This document shows, in pieces, positions 17,126 through 26,378 of a stretch of DNA of 64,000 nt. The notes beneath the pieces were generated by a model. The model ran no database searches and was not told the origin of the DNA. It saw only the letters and a program-made list of their open reading frames with translations. The position numbers and the translations under genes were made by a program. Source of the stretch: Sphingomonas yantingensis (GTDB lineage Bacteria; Pseudomonadota; Alphaproteobacteria; Sphingomonadales; Sphingomonadaceae); the NCBI RefSeq assembly GCF_014199325.1, contig NZ_JACIJJ010000001.1, forward strand, positions 1,176,663-1,240,662, written 5' to 3'. Positions within the stretch are counted from its first letter, which is position 1, and the number at the start of each line of letters is the position of its first letter.

Positions 17126-17662
17126 ATGAGACGGCCGACACGATCCAACGACTGGGGCTTTCCGCGGTGGCGGGGCTATGAGGCCGAGCGGGCGGCGACG
17201 CAGGTTCGGCTGTGCGACCGGCATGGCTGCGACGCGCCGGGTAACTGCCCCGCGCCCAAGTCGCCCAACAGCCCCGAACGCTGGTATTTCTGCGAGACGC
17301 ATGCCGCCGAATACAACAAGGGCTGGGACTATTTCGCCGGCCTGTCGGCGGAAGAAGCCGCGCAGCGCGAGGCGGACGAGCGGCGTGATGCGTCGGGCTT
17401 TTCCGAATCGAAGCACAATGCGTGGGCCGGGCCGGGCGACGGCAGCCGATCACGCGACGAGATGCGCGCGCTCGACGTCCTGGAGCTGGAGGCGGATGCC
17501 GATTTCGAGGCGGTGAAGCTCGCCTGGCGGCGTCATGCCAAGGCCAACCACCCCGATCTGCGCCCCGGCGACGCCGACGCGGCGGAGCGGTTCCGGCAGG
17601 GGCAGGCGGCCTATGACGTGCTGCGCTCGGCCGAGGAGCGGCGGCAGTGGAAGCCCGCCTGA
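17126..17662 (+). CDS. J-domain (DnaJ-like) protein
   Basis: A 178-residue protein whose C-terminal 65 residues form a J domain: MRALDVLELEADADFEAVKLAWRRHAKANHPDLRPGD is its helix II region, with HPD as the Hsp70-stimulating motif. The N-terminal part (LCDRHGCDAPGNCPAPKSPNSPERWYFCETHAAEYN) has four cysteines and paired histidines, suggesting a small metal-binding module. This layout is common in sphingomonads. The start at 17126 is chosen because family members begin shortly before DWGFPRWRGYE; the in-frame region upstream (from 17033) looks non-coding. It probably recruits DnaK to a specific client. Confidence 0.85.
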   Translation: MRRPTRSNDWGFPRWRGYEAERAATQVRLCDRHGCDAPGNCPAPKSPNSPERWYFCETHAAEYNKGWDYFAGLSAEEAAQREADERRDASGFSESKHNAWAGPGDGSRSRDEMRALDVLELEADADFEAVKLAWRRHAKANHPDLRPGDADAAERFRQGQAAYDVLRSAEERRQWKPA

Positions 17663-17679
17663 CCGCATGAAGGCGCCAG

Positions 17680-17985
17680 ATGAAGACTGAAGTCCGCTCG
17701 AACTGGTCGAACACAGTGCTCGTCTGCGCCAAATGTTCGAAGCGCGTCGGCGGCGGCTTCGGCCCGAAGCGCAAGACCGCGCTGTCGAAGGCGCTGCGCA
17801 AGCACTTGCACCTAAAGAAGGGCCGCAAGGGCGCAGCGGGGGTGGTCGAGGTCAAGTGCCTCGGCATTTGTCCGCGCGATGCCGTCGTGGTGGTGAACGG
17901 CGCCGAGCCGCGGACGTGGCATCTTGTCCGGCCGGGCAGCGATCTGGACGAGGTTGCAAAGTCGGTGGGGCTCGCCGACACCTAG
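17680..17985 (+). CDS. Thioredoxin-like 2Fe-2S ferredoxin-domain protein
   Basis: A 101-residue protein with CAKC near residue 16 and KCLGIC near residue 59, the four-cysteine pattern of thioredoxin-like 2Fe-2S ferredoxins. Basic residues dominate the middle (KALRKHLHLKKGRKG). It lies 17 bp after the J-domain gene and 25 bp before the flavoprotein fusion, so it may be an electron carrier in the same unit; that link is inference. Confidence 0.8.
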   Translation: MKTEVRSNWSNTVLVCAKCSKRVGGGFGPKRKTALSKALRKHLHLKKGRKGAAGVVEVKCLGICPRDAVVVVNGAEPRTWHLVRPGSDLDEVAKSVGLADT

Positions 17986-18010
17986 GGCTTCCGCGATCAG
18001 GGGGATTGGC

Positions 18011-19627
18011 ATGGAAACGATCGGCCGCGACCTTGCCGAGATGCAGCGGGTGCCGCTGGCGCCGGCCCATGTCGAGGCGATCCGGCGCGCGGGGGCCGAG
18101 GCCTTTTACCCCGCGGGCACGTTCCTCGTCCGGCCGGGCGATCCCGTCGAGCAGTTCGTCTATGTGATCGAGGGCGAGATCGAGGTGGTCGATCCGTTTA
18201 CGGGCGAGCGGCTGGTCCCCTCCGCCCTCGGCCCGACGCAGTTCATGGCGGAAATCTCGTTCCTGAGCGGCGGCAGCTGGTCGATGGCGATGCGCGCGGC
18301 GCGCGACACGCGGGTGATCGAGGTGCCGCGGCCGGCGATGCTGTCGCTGATGGCGCACGTGCCCGAGATGTCGGACATCATCATCACCGTCCTGTCCGCG
18401 CGCCGCCGCCGCCAGCTGGAGGCGCCGGGAAGCTCGCTGGTCCTGATCGGCGAGGAGGCCGACCGGAGCGTGCGCCGCGTCGCCGAGTTCGCGAGCCGCA
18501 ACCGCATCCCCTATGCCTCCCACCCGCTCGGCAGCGAGGCGGCGGCGGTCGTCGCGGGGCATTGCGCGATTCCGGCCGGGCGGCCGGCGGTGATCTTCGG
18601 CCGCCATCAGGTGGTCGAGCCGCGCACCCCGCATGAGATCGCCCGGCGCCTGGGCCTGTGCCGCGAGTTCGTCGACGACGAGGCGGTCGATGTGCTGATC
18701 GTCGGCGCGGGGCCGGCGGGAACCGCGGCGGCGGTCTATGCCGGGGCGGAGGGGCTGTCGGCACTGGTGGTCGAGGACAATGCGATCGGCGGGCAGGCGG
18801 GCACGTCGAGCCGGATCGAGAATTACATGGGCTTCCCCACCGGCATTTCCGGCGCCGACCTGGTCTGGCGGGGCGAGGTGCAGGCGATGAAGTTCGGCAC
18901 GCGCTTCGTAATGCCGCTGCGCGTGATGCAGCTGGAACGGCTGGAGGGCGGCGACTTCTGCGCGACATTCGATAATGGCCAGCGGGTGCGCGCGGGCGCG
19001 GTGGTCGTCGCGACGGGGGTGCAGTACCGCCGGCTGCCCATCGACCGGCTGGCCGAGTTCGAGGGCGCGGGCATCTATTACGCCGCGACCGAGAACGAGG
19101 CGCGCTTCTGCCGCGACACCGAGGTGATCGTGATCGGCGGCGGCAATTCGGCGGGGCAGGCGGCAATGTTCCTGAGCCGTGTCGCCCGCCGCGTGCGCGT
19201 GCTGGTGCGGGGAAACAGCCTCGCCACCTCGATGTCGAGCTATCTGTCGAGCCGGCTGGAGGCGGATCCGGCGATCACGATCGACTATGGCGCTGCCGCC
19301 GTCGCGGTGCATGGCGATGAGAAGCTGGAGGCGGTGACCATCGCCCGCGGGGATGCGACCGAGACGGTCGAGACCTGCGCGATGTTCGTGATGGTCGGCG
19401 CGGTTCCCAATACCGGCTGGCTGGCGGGGCTGGTCGCGCTCGACAACAAGGGCTTCGTGCTGACGGGCGAGGCGGTGGGGGCCGCCTCGCCCTATGCGAC
19501 GTCGTGCGAGGGTGTGTTCGCGGTCGGCGACGTCCGTGCCGGATCGGTCAAGCGCGTCGCCTCGTCGGTGGGGGAGGGGTCGGTGGTGATCTCCTCGGTC
19601 TGGTCGCACCTGGCAGGCCGGCGTTAA
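18011..19627 (+). CDS. Cyclic-nucleotide-binding domain fused to a thioredoxin-reductase-like flavoprotein
   Basis: A 538-residue fusion. Residues about 20-135 form a cyclic-nucleotide-binding beta-roll (AFYPAGTFLVRPGDPVEQFVYVIEGEIEVVD, then FMAEISFLSGG). A linker of about 80 residues follows, then a TrxR-like module from about residue 228: GAGPAGTAAAVYAGAEG (FAD), EDNAIGGQAGTSSRIENYMGFP, VIGGGNSAGQAAMFLS (NAD(P)) and GVFAVGDVR. The CxxC that reduces thioredoxin is absent: the equivalent place reads ATENEARFCRD. So it is not a thioredoxin reductase; it may be a ligand-gated oxidoreductase. The ATG at 18011 follows AGGGGG. The ferredoxin-like neighbour may be its partner. Confidence 0.88.
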   Translation: METIGRDLAEMQRVPLAPAHVEAIRRAGAEAFYPAGTFLVRPGDPVEQFVYVIEGEIEVVDPFTGERLVPSALGPTQFMAEISFLSGGSWSMAMRAARDTRVIEVPRPAMLSLMAHVPEMSDIIITVLSARRRRQLEAPGSSLVLIGEEADRSVRRVAEFASRNRIPYASHPLGSEAAAVVAGHCAIPAGRPAVIFGRHQVVEPRTPHEIARRLGLCREFVDDEAVDVLIVGAGPAGTAAAVYAGAEGLSALVVEDNAIGGQAGTSSRIENYMGFPTGISGADLVWRGEVQAMKFGTRFVMPLRVMQLERLEGGDFCATFDNGQRVRAGAVVVATGVQYRRLPIDRLAEFEGAGIYYAATENEARFCRDTEVIVIGGGNSAGQAAMFLSRVARRVRVLVRGNSLATSMSSYLSSRLEADPAITIDYGAAAVAVHGDEKLEAVTIARGDATETVETCAMFVMVGAVPNTGWLAGLVALDNKGFVLTGEAVGAASPYATSCEGVFAVGDVRAGSVKRVASSVGEGSVVISSVWSHLAGRR

Positions 19628-22600
19628 GCCGGCGCGGCGACCCGGCCCGTCCGCTCCAGCTTGCCCCAGCCGACCATCCAGCCGCCGATTGCCGAGGCGA
19701 TGGCGCGCAGCACCACCCAATACATGATCTGGCGATAGACCAGCCGCTGCGCGACGAGCAGTAGCGCCGGGTAGCGTGAGTTGTGCCCGTCGAGGCGATA
19801 GGCGACCCATCCGCACGCCACGTCGATCGCGGTGAAGGCGAGCCAGTAGAGCCCCATCGTCCCCACGTCGCCGGCGGTCTGTGCCCAGCCGTGTTGGACG
19901 ACGCGCATTACCGTGCCGACGATCGAGACGACGAGCGCCAGGTCGATCAGCGGCGAGATCGCGGCGAAGGCAATCTGGAACAGCCACGCCTGGGGCAGGC
20001 CGACCAGCGCGAGGCCCGAGGGGCGGCGGGTGCGCAGGACCGAGCGGTGCTTCCACAGGCACTGGAGCGTGCCGAACGCCCAGCGATAGCGCTGCTTGGC
20101 GAGCGCGGCGAAGCTCTCGGGCGCTTCGGTCCAAGCGGTGGCGCGCGGGTCGTAGGTGACGCGCCAGCCGGCGCGCTGGACGGCGATGGTCAGGTCCTGA
20201 TCCTCGGCCAGCGTATCCTCGGGATAGCCGCCGACCGCGTCGAGCGCGGCGCGCCGCCATGCGCCGACTGCGCCGGGGACGACGGTCATCGCCTCGAACC
20301 CCGCCAGCGCGCGGCGCTCGAGATTCTGCGCGGTGATGTACTCGATCGCCTGCCACCGGGTGACGAGGTTGACGCGGTTGCCGACCCGCGCGTCGCCCGC
20401 GACCGCGCCGATGAGCGGATCGGCGAACCACCGCGCGAGGCGGCGGATCGTCGTCGGCTCGAACTGCGTATCGGCGTCGAGCGCGATGATGACCTCGCCC
20501 GTGGCTTGAAGGAGGGCGCGGTTGAGTGCCGCCGCCTTGCCGCCGTTGCGCATCGTGAGCAGCGTGACGCGCGGGTCGTTCGCGAACTCGCGCGCGACGA
20601 TCGGGCTCGTCTCGTCGGTCGAGCCGTCGTCGGCGACGATCACCTGGAGCGCGGGATAGTCGCTGGCGAGGACGCGCGCGACCGAGGCGGCGATCACCCG
20701 CGCCTCGTTATGCGCGGGGATGATGACCGAGACGCTGGGTTCGTGCGCGGGCGGTTCGGCGCGGCGGCGGCGGCTCTGCCACCAGGCGAGGGCGGCCATC
20801 GTCACTGCCCGCCCGATGCCGAGCGCGATCGCGACGTAGAAGAGCCAGGTGACGATCGCGATGACCCCGGCGACGACGAGGAAGACGGCGACGTCAGTGC
20901 GCACGGCCCAGAGGTCGCCCTTCGCCACCTTCGGCATCGCCTCTGCCGGGGAAATGCCGGCAAGCTGCGAAGCGGTGACGAAGCGATAGCCCTCGGCGCT
21001 CAGCCGCGCGATCACCTGCGGGAGCGCGGCCAAGGTTTGGGCGCGGTCGCCGCCGCCGTCGTGGAGGAGGACGATGTTGGTCGCGTTCTCGGCGGTGCGG
21101 CCATGGATCTGGTCGACGACCTGGTTGACGATTTCGTCCACCCCCAGTCGCCGCCAGTCGTTCGGATCGACGTGGAGTCCGACGACGGTATAGCCCGCCT
21201 TCTGCGCCTCGATCGCCGGCCCGAGCTCGTCGGCCGTGGTGGGCTCCGCGTCGCCGAAATAGGGGGCGCGGAAGAGCGTCATCTGGCGGCCGGTATAGGC
21301 CTCGACCAGCCGCTGCGTGGCGTTGAGTTCCAGCCGGGTCTGCCGCTCGCTGGCGTCGGCGAGGTTGGGGTGGGTGTAGCTGTGGTTGCCGATCTCGTCC
21401 CCGTCGGCAACCATGCGGTTGAGGATCGCCGGGTGCGCGACCGCATTCTCGCCGATGACGAAGAAGGTGGCAGGGACGCGCGCCGCCTCCAGCACGCTCA
21501 GGATCTGCGGCGTCCAGGTGGCGTCGGGGCCGTCGTCGAAGGTGAGCGCGATCGCCTTCGGATCCTGCGCCCCGGTGCGCTGGACGACGTACGGGGTCGG
21601 GAGCGCGGCATAGCGCTCGCCGCGGATCATCCCCTGCGGGTCGAGGTCGATCAGGCGGCGGCCGGTGGTCGGCGTCGCGGTGATGCGCAGGATTTCGCCC
21701 GATCCCTCGACATCGGTGCTGAGCAGCGACTTGGGTGCCGACAGGTCAGGGGTGCCGCCCTTTCGGAAGGCGCGCATGTCGGCCCATATGCCGGGGTCCT
21801 CGCTGCCCAGCCGCCACAAGGCGACCTGGCCGATGCCGAGGCGCTTGAGCGCCTGCATCTCGTTCCAGCTGGTCGCGGCATCGACCATCCAGATGTCGTG
21901 GCGCTTGTCGCCCTCGTCATAGGCGAAGTGCGCGTTGCCGCTGGCGGAGTCGAAACCGATCGGTGCGGCGCTGTCGTGCGCGGCGAGCCAGGCATCCTCG
22001 ACCGACAGCGCGTCGGTATCGTCGCCATGCCAGTCATAGGCGTAGCTGGCGAGCGCGACGACGAGCTTTTCGGCGGGGACGGTCCGCTGCGCATCCTCGA
22101 CTTCGCGCACGAACCAGTGCTGGCCGGCGATGGGGCCGGCAACGCCGCCCTCCCAATGCTGGTCGTATGCCATGAAGATGAGCTTGTCCGACACGCGGGC
22201 GAGCGCGGCGAGTGGCCATGCCTCGTCCTCCGCCGGGGCGGTGACGGCGAGCTGGGCTCCGACGGGCAGCGCGGCGCGGAGCGTGCGGAGGAAGGCGATA
22301 TAGTCGCCCATCGCACCGGCGGGCAGCGCCTCGAAATCCATGACGAGGCCCGCCTGATGATGCGCGACGACATAGGCGCCGAGCTTCGCCGCCATCGCGG
22401 CGCGCGCCGCCTTGTCGTGCAGCAGTGCGGCGGCACCGGCGCCATCCCATTCGTCGGTACCGAAATTCTGGACCATCGGCAGCACCTTCGGCGCGCGGGC
22501 CATGGTCGCGACTGCGGCGTCGAAGCGCGCGTCCTCGTCCACGCTCACGCGATGATTCGGGCCGGAAATGCTGATCGAGGCGGGGACGATCCAGTCGAGC

Positions 22601-22920
22601 TGGCCGGCATTGGCGCGCAGCGACGCGAGACCGCCATCGTCGCCGGGCACGTAGAAGCCGATGCCGAGCGACTGCGCGCCGCCATGGCCGCGGCCCTTTG
22701 GCAGCCAGGCGGCGAGGCGGTGGCCGAGCGTCTGGTGCGGCAGGCTCTCGCCCTTCAGATGCCGCCCGGGCAGGTCGAGCCCGCGGCCGCGCGGCACCGC
22801 GACCAGCGTCGTCGCAAAGGCGAGCGCGGCGACGAGGACCGCGGCGATCAGCGCGGCGACGCTCCGCTTGGCCCAGCGCCCGCGCCGGCCGGTGGGATCG
22901 AAGAAGACGGGCGTGCGCAT
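19624..22920 (-). CDS. Three-module polysaccharide protein: GH18-like, NodB deacetylase and GT2 glycosyltransferase
   Basis: A 1098-residue membrane protein. After an N-terminal membrane anchor (about residues 20-43) comes a GH18-like domain at about 80-400, with MDFEALP in place of the usual DxxDxDxE. A NodB polysaccharide deacetylase follows at about 445-665: TFDDGPD, HSYTHPN, RAPYFG, DPNDW and IVLLHDGG are its five motifs. After two membrane helices near 690-730 is a family 2 glycosyltransferase with VADDGSTDE, DADTQ, AEDQDL and KQRYRW, and further helices. The GT and deacetylase layout recalls synthases of partly deacetylated poly-N-acetylglucosamine or chitin-like polymers. The active glycosyltransferase probably faces the cytoplasm and the other two modules the periplasm. 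Confidence 0.9.
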   Translation of the reverse strand: MRTPVFFDPTGRRGRWAKRSVAALIAAVLVAALAFATTLVAVPRGRGLDLPGRHLKGESLPHQTLGHRLAAWLPKGRGHGGAQSLGIGFYVPGDDGGLASLRANAGQLDWIVPASISISGPNHRVSVDEDARFDAAVATMARAPKVLPMVQNFGTDEWDGAGAAALLHDKAARAAMAAKLGAYVVAHHQAGLVMDFEALPAGAMGDYIAFLRTLRAALPVGAQLAVTAPAEDEAWPLAALARVSDKLIFMAYDQHWEGGVAGPIAGQHWFVREVEDAQRTVPAEKLVVALASYAYDWHGDDTDALSVEDAWLAAHDSAAPIGFDSASGNAHFAYDEGDKRHDIWMVDAATSWNEMQALKRLGIGQVALWRLGSEDPGIWADMRAFRKGGTPDLSAPKSLLSTDVEGSGEILRITATPTTGRRLIDLDPQGMIRGERYAALPTPYVVQRTGAQDPKAIALTFDDGPDATWTPQILSVLEAARVPATFFVIGENAVAHPAILNRMVADGDEIGNHSYTHPNLADASERQTRLELNATQRLVEAYTGRQMTLFRAPYFGDAEPTTADELGPAIEAQKAGYTVVGLHVDPNDWRRLGVDEIVNQVVDQIHGRTAENATNIVLLHDGGGDRAQTLAALPQVIARLSAEGYRFVTASQLAGISPAEAMPKVAKGDLWAVRTDVAVFLVVAGVIAIVTWLFYVAIALGIGRAVTMAALAWWQSRRRRAEPPAHEPSVSVIIPAHNEARVIAASVARVLASDYPALQVIVADDGSTDETSPIVAREFANDPRVTLLTMRNGGKAAALNRALLQATGEVIIALDADTQFEPTTIRRLARWFADPLIGAVAGDARVGNRVNLVTRWQAIEYITAQNLERRALAGFEAMTVVPGAVGAWRRAALDAVGGYPEDTLAEDQDLTIAVQRAGWRVTYDPRATAWTEAPESFAALAKQRYRWAFGTLQCLWKHRSVLRTRRPSGLALVGLPQAWLFQIAFAAISPLIDLALVVSIVGTVMRVVQHGWAQTAGDVGTMGLYWLAFTAIDVACGWVAYRLDGHNSRYPALLLVAQRLVYRQIMYWVVLRAIASAIGGWMVGWGKLERTGRVAAPA

Positions 22921-23004
22921 CGGGGGTCGGACTCCGGTATCAGGGACGATGCCGGTCTAGGGCCGCCCCGATGACGCGGTGCTGGGACGCAACTTAAACT
23001 TTAG

Positions 23005-23760
23005 TCATCTTCCGTCGAGGATCGTCGGGTCCGCGCGGTCGATCGCGCCGACCATCCGCGCGACCAGCGTCTTGTCGTCGCCGCGCAGGAAATGGCCGCC
23101 GGGCAGGCCGATGACCTGCGCGCGGCTGCCGGCAAGCTGGGGGCAGAGGCTGTCGCGCTCCGCGGTGCCATAGATGCAGATGACGGGCGCGTAGCTCAGC
23201 GTGCGAAGCTTGGCGGCGGGATAGGCGTCGGGGGTGCCCATATAGGACAGGTTGCTCGGGTCGGCGCGGAAGAACGCGCTGGTGCCGGGGACGACGAGGA
23301 CGATTGCGGCCACCTTGTCGCGCAGGTCGGCGGGCAGGTCGGGGGCGGCGGTGGCAACGATGTCGGCGCCATAGGACTGGCCCATCAGCAGCACGCGACG
23401 CGCGCCGGTCTTCGCCAGCGTGTCCCGGATCGTGCGGGTGACGACGGCGTCGACCTGCTCGCGGGTGTGATAGTGCGCAAACTCGACGACGGAGCTCAAA
23501 CCGAGGACCGGGACGCCGCGCGCGACCAGCGCCGGGGCGGTGCGCGCGCCCATGCCATAGGCAAGGCCCATGTCGCCCGAGATGAACGCCGCGCCCACGT
23601 CGCGCCGCTTGCCGCTGGGTGCAAAGACCCGCTCGGCCTGATTGTCGATCAGGTGGAGCACTGGCGCGGCGGCGAAGATCAGATAGGCGATGCCGGCAAG
23701 GATCGCGGTGATGCCGACGAAGCGGCGGATGCGGGCGGCGCGGGTGAGGGGACGGGTCAT
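23005..23760 (-). CDS. AcvB/VirJ-family serine hydrolase
   Basis: A 251-residue protein with one N-terminal membrane anchor or signal (FVGITAILAGIAYLIFAAA) and an alpha/beta-hydrolase fold. AFISGDMGLAYGMG opens the domain, MGQSYGADI holds the nucleophile serine (GxSxG), and GGHFLRGDD carries the histidine. This is the VirJ/AcvB virulence-protein family. In Agrobacterium, AcvB hydrolyses lysyl-phosphatidylglycerol in the periplasm, and acvB homologues follow the lpiA/mprF synthase gene in rhizobia. The same order is seen here, with an ATGA overlap, which supports that role. This is the short (VirJ-length) form, without the N-terminal half of AcvB. Confidence 0.88.
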   Translation of the reverse strand: MTRPLTRAARIRRFVGITAILAGIAYLIFAAAPVLHLIDNQAERVFAPSGKRRDVGAAFISGDMGLAYGMGARTAPALVARGVPVLGLSSVVEFAHYHTREQVDAVVTRTIRDTLAKTGARRVLLMGQSYGADIVATAAPDLPADLRDKVAAIVLVVPGTSAFFRADPSNLSYMGTPDAYPAAKLRTLSYAPVICIYGTAERDSLCPQLAGSRAQVIGLPGGHFLRGDDKTLVARMVGAIDRADPTILDGR

Positions 23761-26378
23761 AGGGTCGCTTCCTGAAGCCGGCCGGGCGCCGGGCGGGTCT
23801 GGGTCGCGCGAGGACTGCGCGGCGGGCGCGGGGGGCGGGTGTCGCCGATCAGGCGCGAGAGGTCGCGAAGCGCACGCAGCATGCCGACGCCCGCGGGGCC
23901 GGCGACGTAGCGCGGCTCCCAGGCGGGGGCGAACTTCTCCTTGTACTGGTGCAGCCCACTGAACCCGTAGAAGCGCTCCCCGTGGCGAAAGGCGAAGCGC
24001 GCGACCTTGGCCCAGGCGGGGGCGAGGCGGCGACCCTCGATCCCGGCGAGCGGCGCCATGCCGAGCGAGAAGCGGCGATAGCCCTGTTCCTGCGCCCAGC
24101 GGATCAGGTTGACGAACAGGAAGTCCATCGTGCCGCCCGGCGCGTCGACGCTGTGGCGCATCAGGTCGATCGATGCCTCTTCGCCCGTTTCCGTCAGCCA
24201 GAGATTGGCGAAGGCGACGATCCGCCCCTCGACCCGCACGACGGCCATATCGAACTGCATCAGATAGTCGCGGTCGAACCGGCCGAGGCTGAACCGCTTT
24301 TCGCGCTGGCGCTTGGCGGCGAGCCACTGGTCGGAGACGGCGCGCAGTTCGGGGAGCAGCGCGGGGACGGCGGCGCGGGGCACGATCTCGAAGGCGGCGC
24401 CGGTGCGGGCGACGGCGCGCTCCGACTTGCGCACCGAGCGCAGCCGCGGCGTGTCGAGCGTGAAGGCGGTGAGATCGACCACCGCCTCCTCGCCGTACTT
24501 GGCGATCGTCAGGCCCATGCCGATGGCGATGTCGAGGACCGCGGGCGACACCTCGTACAGGAGGACGCGGCCCTGTGCGCGGTCGGCACGGTCGCGCAGC
24601 GTCCAGAGGAGGTCGGCCCACGCCTCTCGCGCGCCGACCGGGTCGCCCATTGCGATCCAGCTGGCGCCGCGCACTTGATACATGAGGAACGCGTCACCGC
24701 CCTCGGCCACGAGGAACCGCTTGTCGCCGGTCAGCGCCAGCATCGCCTCGGTCCGGGTGGCGGTGGCCAGGATCGGGCGGATGGCGTCGAGGCCGGGCTC
24801 GTTCGCGCTCCCCGCGGCGGGGGCGGCGGCCATCAGTCGCCAGACGGTGGCCCCGGCCAGCGCCACTGCGACGGCCAGCATCGCGCGCAGAAACCGCGGC
24901 GCATCGCCCCGCCACGCGAAGCTCCACCACAGGTCGTCGTCATAGGGAACGTGGCGATAGGCGAAGAAGCCCGCCCATGCCGCCAGCGCCACGACCGCCG
25001 CGATCGAGGCGAGCCAGCCCGCTGTCAGCGGCTGCTGCGTCAGCGCGGTGCGGCGATAGAAGGCGCCGCGCGTCGCCTGTAGGAGGCCCGCGAGGATCAG
25101 GCAGACGGTCGCCTCCTCGACATCGACACCCTTGAGCACCGAGAACAGCGCGCCCGCGATCAGCAGCAGCCGCGTCGCATGAAATGCGCCGTCGAGCCGG
25201 CGATAGAGGCCTGGGGCGAGCAGCAGAAGCCCGGTGCCGGCGAGGCTGGCGGCGACGTGGCTCGCCTCGATGAAAGGAAGCGGCAGGATGCCGGCGAGCA
25301 GCCCCATGCGCTGGTGAAGTGCGGGGAGCGAGCCCGACAGCAGCAGCATCGCCCCGCCCATGAAGGTGGCGGCGGCAAGGACGAGCGGGGAGAGGCCGTT
25401 CGCCACCGACTGTGCCCCCGCCATGATCCGCCGGAGCGCGCGCCGCTGCGCCGCCTCGTGCCCCGCGAGCAGGATGACGCCGAGCGCGAGGGGGAGGAGA
25501 TAGTAGATCAGGCGATAGGCGATGAGCGCGGCGAACAGCGTCGCGCGGTCGCCGGGGACGACGGCGAGCACCACCGCCTCGAACACGCCCAGCCCGCCGG
25601 GCACGTGCGTCAGCACTGCTGCTACGATCGCGAGCGCATAGGCGAGGATGAAGGCGGGGAGCAGCGCCGGGCTGGCGCCGGGGATGAGCACGAACAGCGC
25701 GGCGCTGGCAAAGGCGATGTCGACCAGCGCGACGCCGATCTGCGCGAGCCACTGGCCCGCGTCGGGGACGGGGATCGTCAGCCCGAGGAGGCGCACCGGT
25801 CCGTTGAGCCTTGCGGCGACGACCACGCCCGCGGCCATCGCCAGTACCGCGAGCGCGCCGATCACATGGACGAAGAGCGCCGACAGCGTGAACCCGGCGA
25901 TTGCCAGCGTTCCGGCATGGAGCAGCATCGCCGCGCCCGCGATCGTGAGCACGCCCGCCCAGAACCCGCTGGCGGCGAGCCCCACGACCTGCGCCACCTC
26001 GCCCCCGTCCAGCCCGGCGGCGGTATAGACGCGGTAGCGCGCCGATCCGCCAGTGAGCAGCGACAGGCCCAGATTGTGGCTGAGCGTATAGCTGGTGAAC
26101 GAAGCGAGAGCTGCGGTCCGCCAAGGGAGCGCACGGCCGATGACGCGCAGCGCGAGCACGTCGTAGAAGGTGAGCGCCAGATAGCTCGCGCCCGTGAACA
26201 GGAGCGCGAGAAACACCTGCTGCCCATTCAGTGCATCGGCGGCAGCGCGCACATCGGCGTAGCGGATCTCGCGCGTCATCGCCTCCAGCGCGCCGAAGCC
26301 GATGGCGATCAGCGCGAGCACCACGCCGACGATGATCAGCCGGCGATGCCGCTCGACCAGGGCGCGGGCGGCGTTCAT
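23757..26378 (-). CDS. mprF: Lysylphosphatidylglycerol synthase, bifunctional synthase and flippase
   Basis: An 873-residue protein. About the first 500 residues hold 12-14 membrane segments (flippase domain, with HVPGGLGVFEAVVLAVVP as a typical loop). The C-terminal cytoplasmic DUF2156 catalytic domain follows from about residue 540, with KRFLVAEGGDAFLMYQV, VGAREAWADLLW, SIDLMRHSVDAPGGTMDFLF and FSGLHQYKEKFAPAWEPRYV. MprF moves lysine from Lys-tRNA to phosphatidylglycerol and flips the product, lowering surface negative charge against cationic peptides and acid. It is preceded by a DUF2147 gene and followed by acvB/virJ, with ATGA overlaps at both joins. Alanine rather than lysine as donor cannot be excluded. 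Confidence 0.95.
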   Translation of the reverse strand: MNAARALVERHRRLIIVGVVLALIAIGFGALEAMTREIRYADVRAAADALNGQQVFLALLFTGASYLALTFYDVLALRVIGRALPWRTAALASFTSYTLSHNLGLSLLTGGSARYRVYTAAGLDGGEVAQVVGLAASGFWAGVLTIAGAAMLLHAGTLAIAGFTLSALFVHVIGALAVLAMAAGVVVAARLNGPVRLLGLTIPVPDAGQWLAQIGVALVDIAFASAALFVLIPGASPALLPAFILAYALAIVAAVLTHVPGGLGVFEAVVLAVVPGDRATLFAALIAYRLIYYLLPLALGVILLAGHEAAQRRALRRIMAGAQSVANGLSPLVLAAATFMGGAMLLLSGSLPALHQRMGLLAGILPLPFIEASHVAASLAGTGLLLLAPGLYRRLDGAFHATRLLLIAGALFSVLKGVDVEEATVCLILAGLLQATRGAFYRRTALTQQPLTAGWLASIAAVVALAAWAGFFAYRHVPYDDDLWWSFAWRGDAPRFLRAMLAVAVALAGATVWRLMAAAPAAGSANEPGLDAIRPILATATRTEAMLALTGDKRFLVAEGGDAFLMYQVRGASWIAMGDPVGAREAWADLLWTLRDRADRAQGRVLLYEVSPAVLDIAIGMGLTIAKYGEEAVVDLTAFTLDTPRLRSVRKSERAVARTGAAFEIVPRAAVPALLPELRAVSDQWLAAKRQREKRFSLGRFDRDYLMQFDMAVVRVEGRIVAFANLWLTETGEEASIDLMRHSVDAPGGTMDFLFVNLIRWAQEQGYRRFSLGMAPLAGIEGRRLAPAWAKVARFAFRHGERFYGFSGLHQYKEKFAPAWEPRYVAGPAGVGMLRALRDLSRLIGDTRPPRPPRSPRATQTRPAPGRLQEATL

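Noticed and set aside
16975..17181. A 68-codon frame before the J-domain gene
   Set aside because: No ribosome site or protein-like pattern, and it overlaps the J-domain coding region out of frame.
19783..22974. A plus-strand open frame of 1063 codons opposite the GH18-NodB-GT2 gene
   Set aside because: Composition is dominated by R, A, G, D and E with no domain signature, while the opposite strand carries three complete enzyme motif sets.
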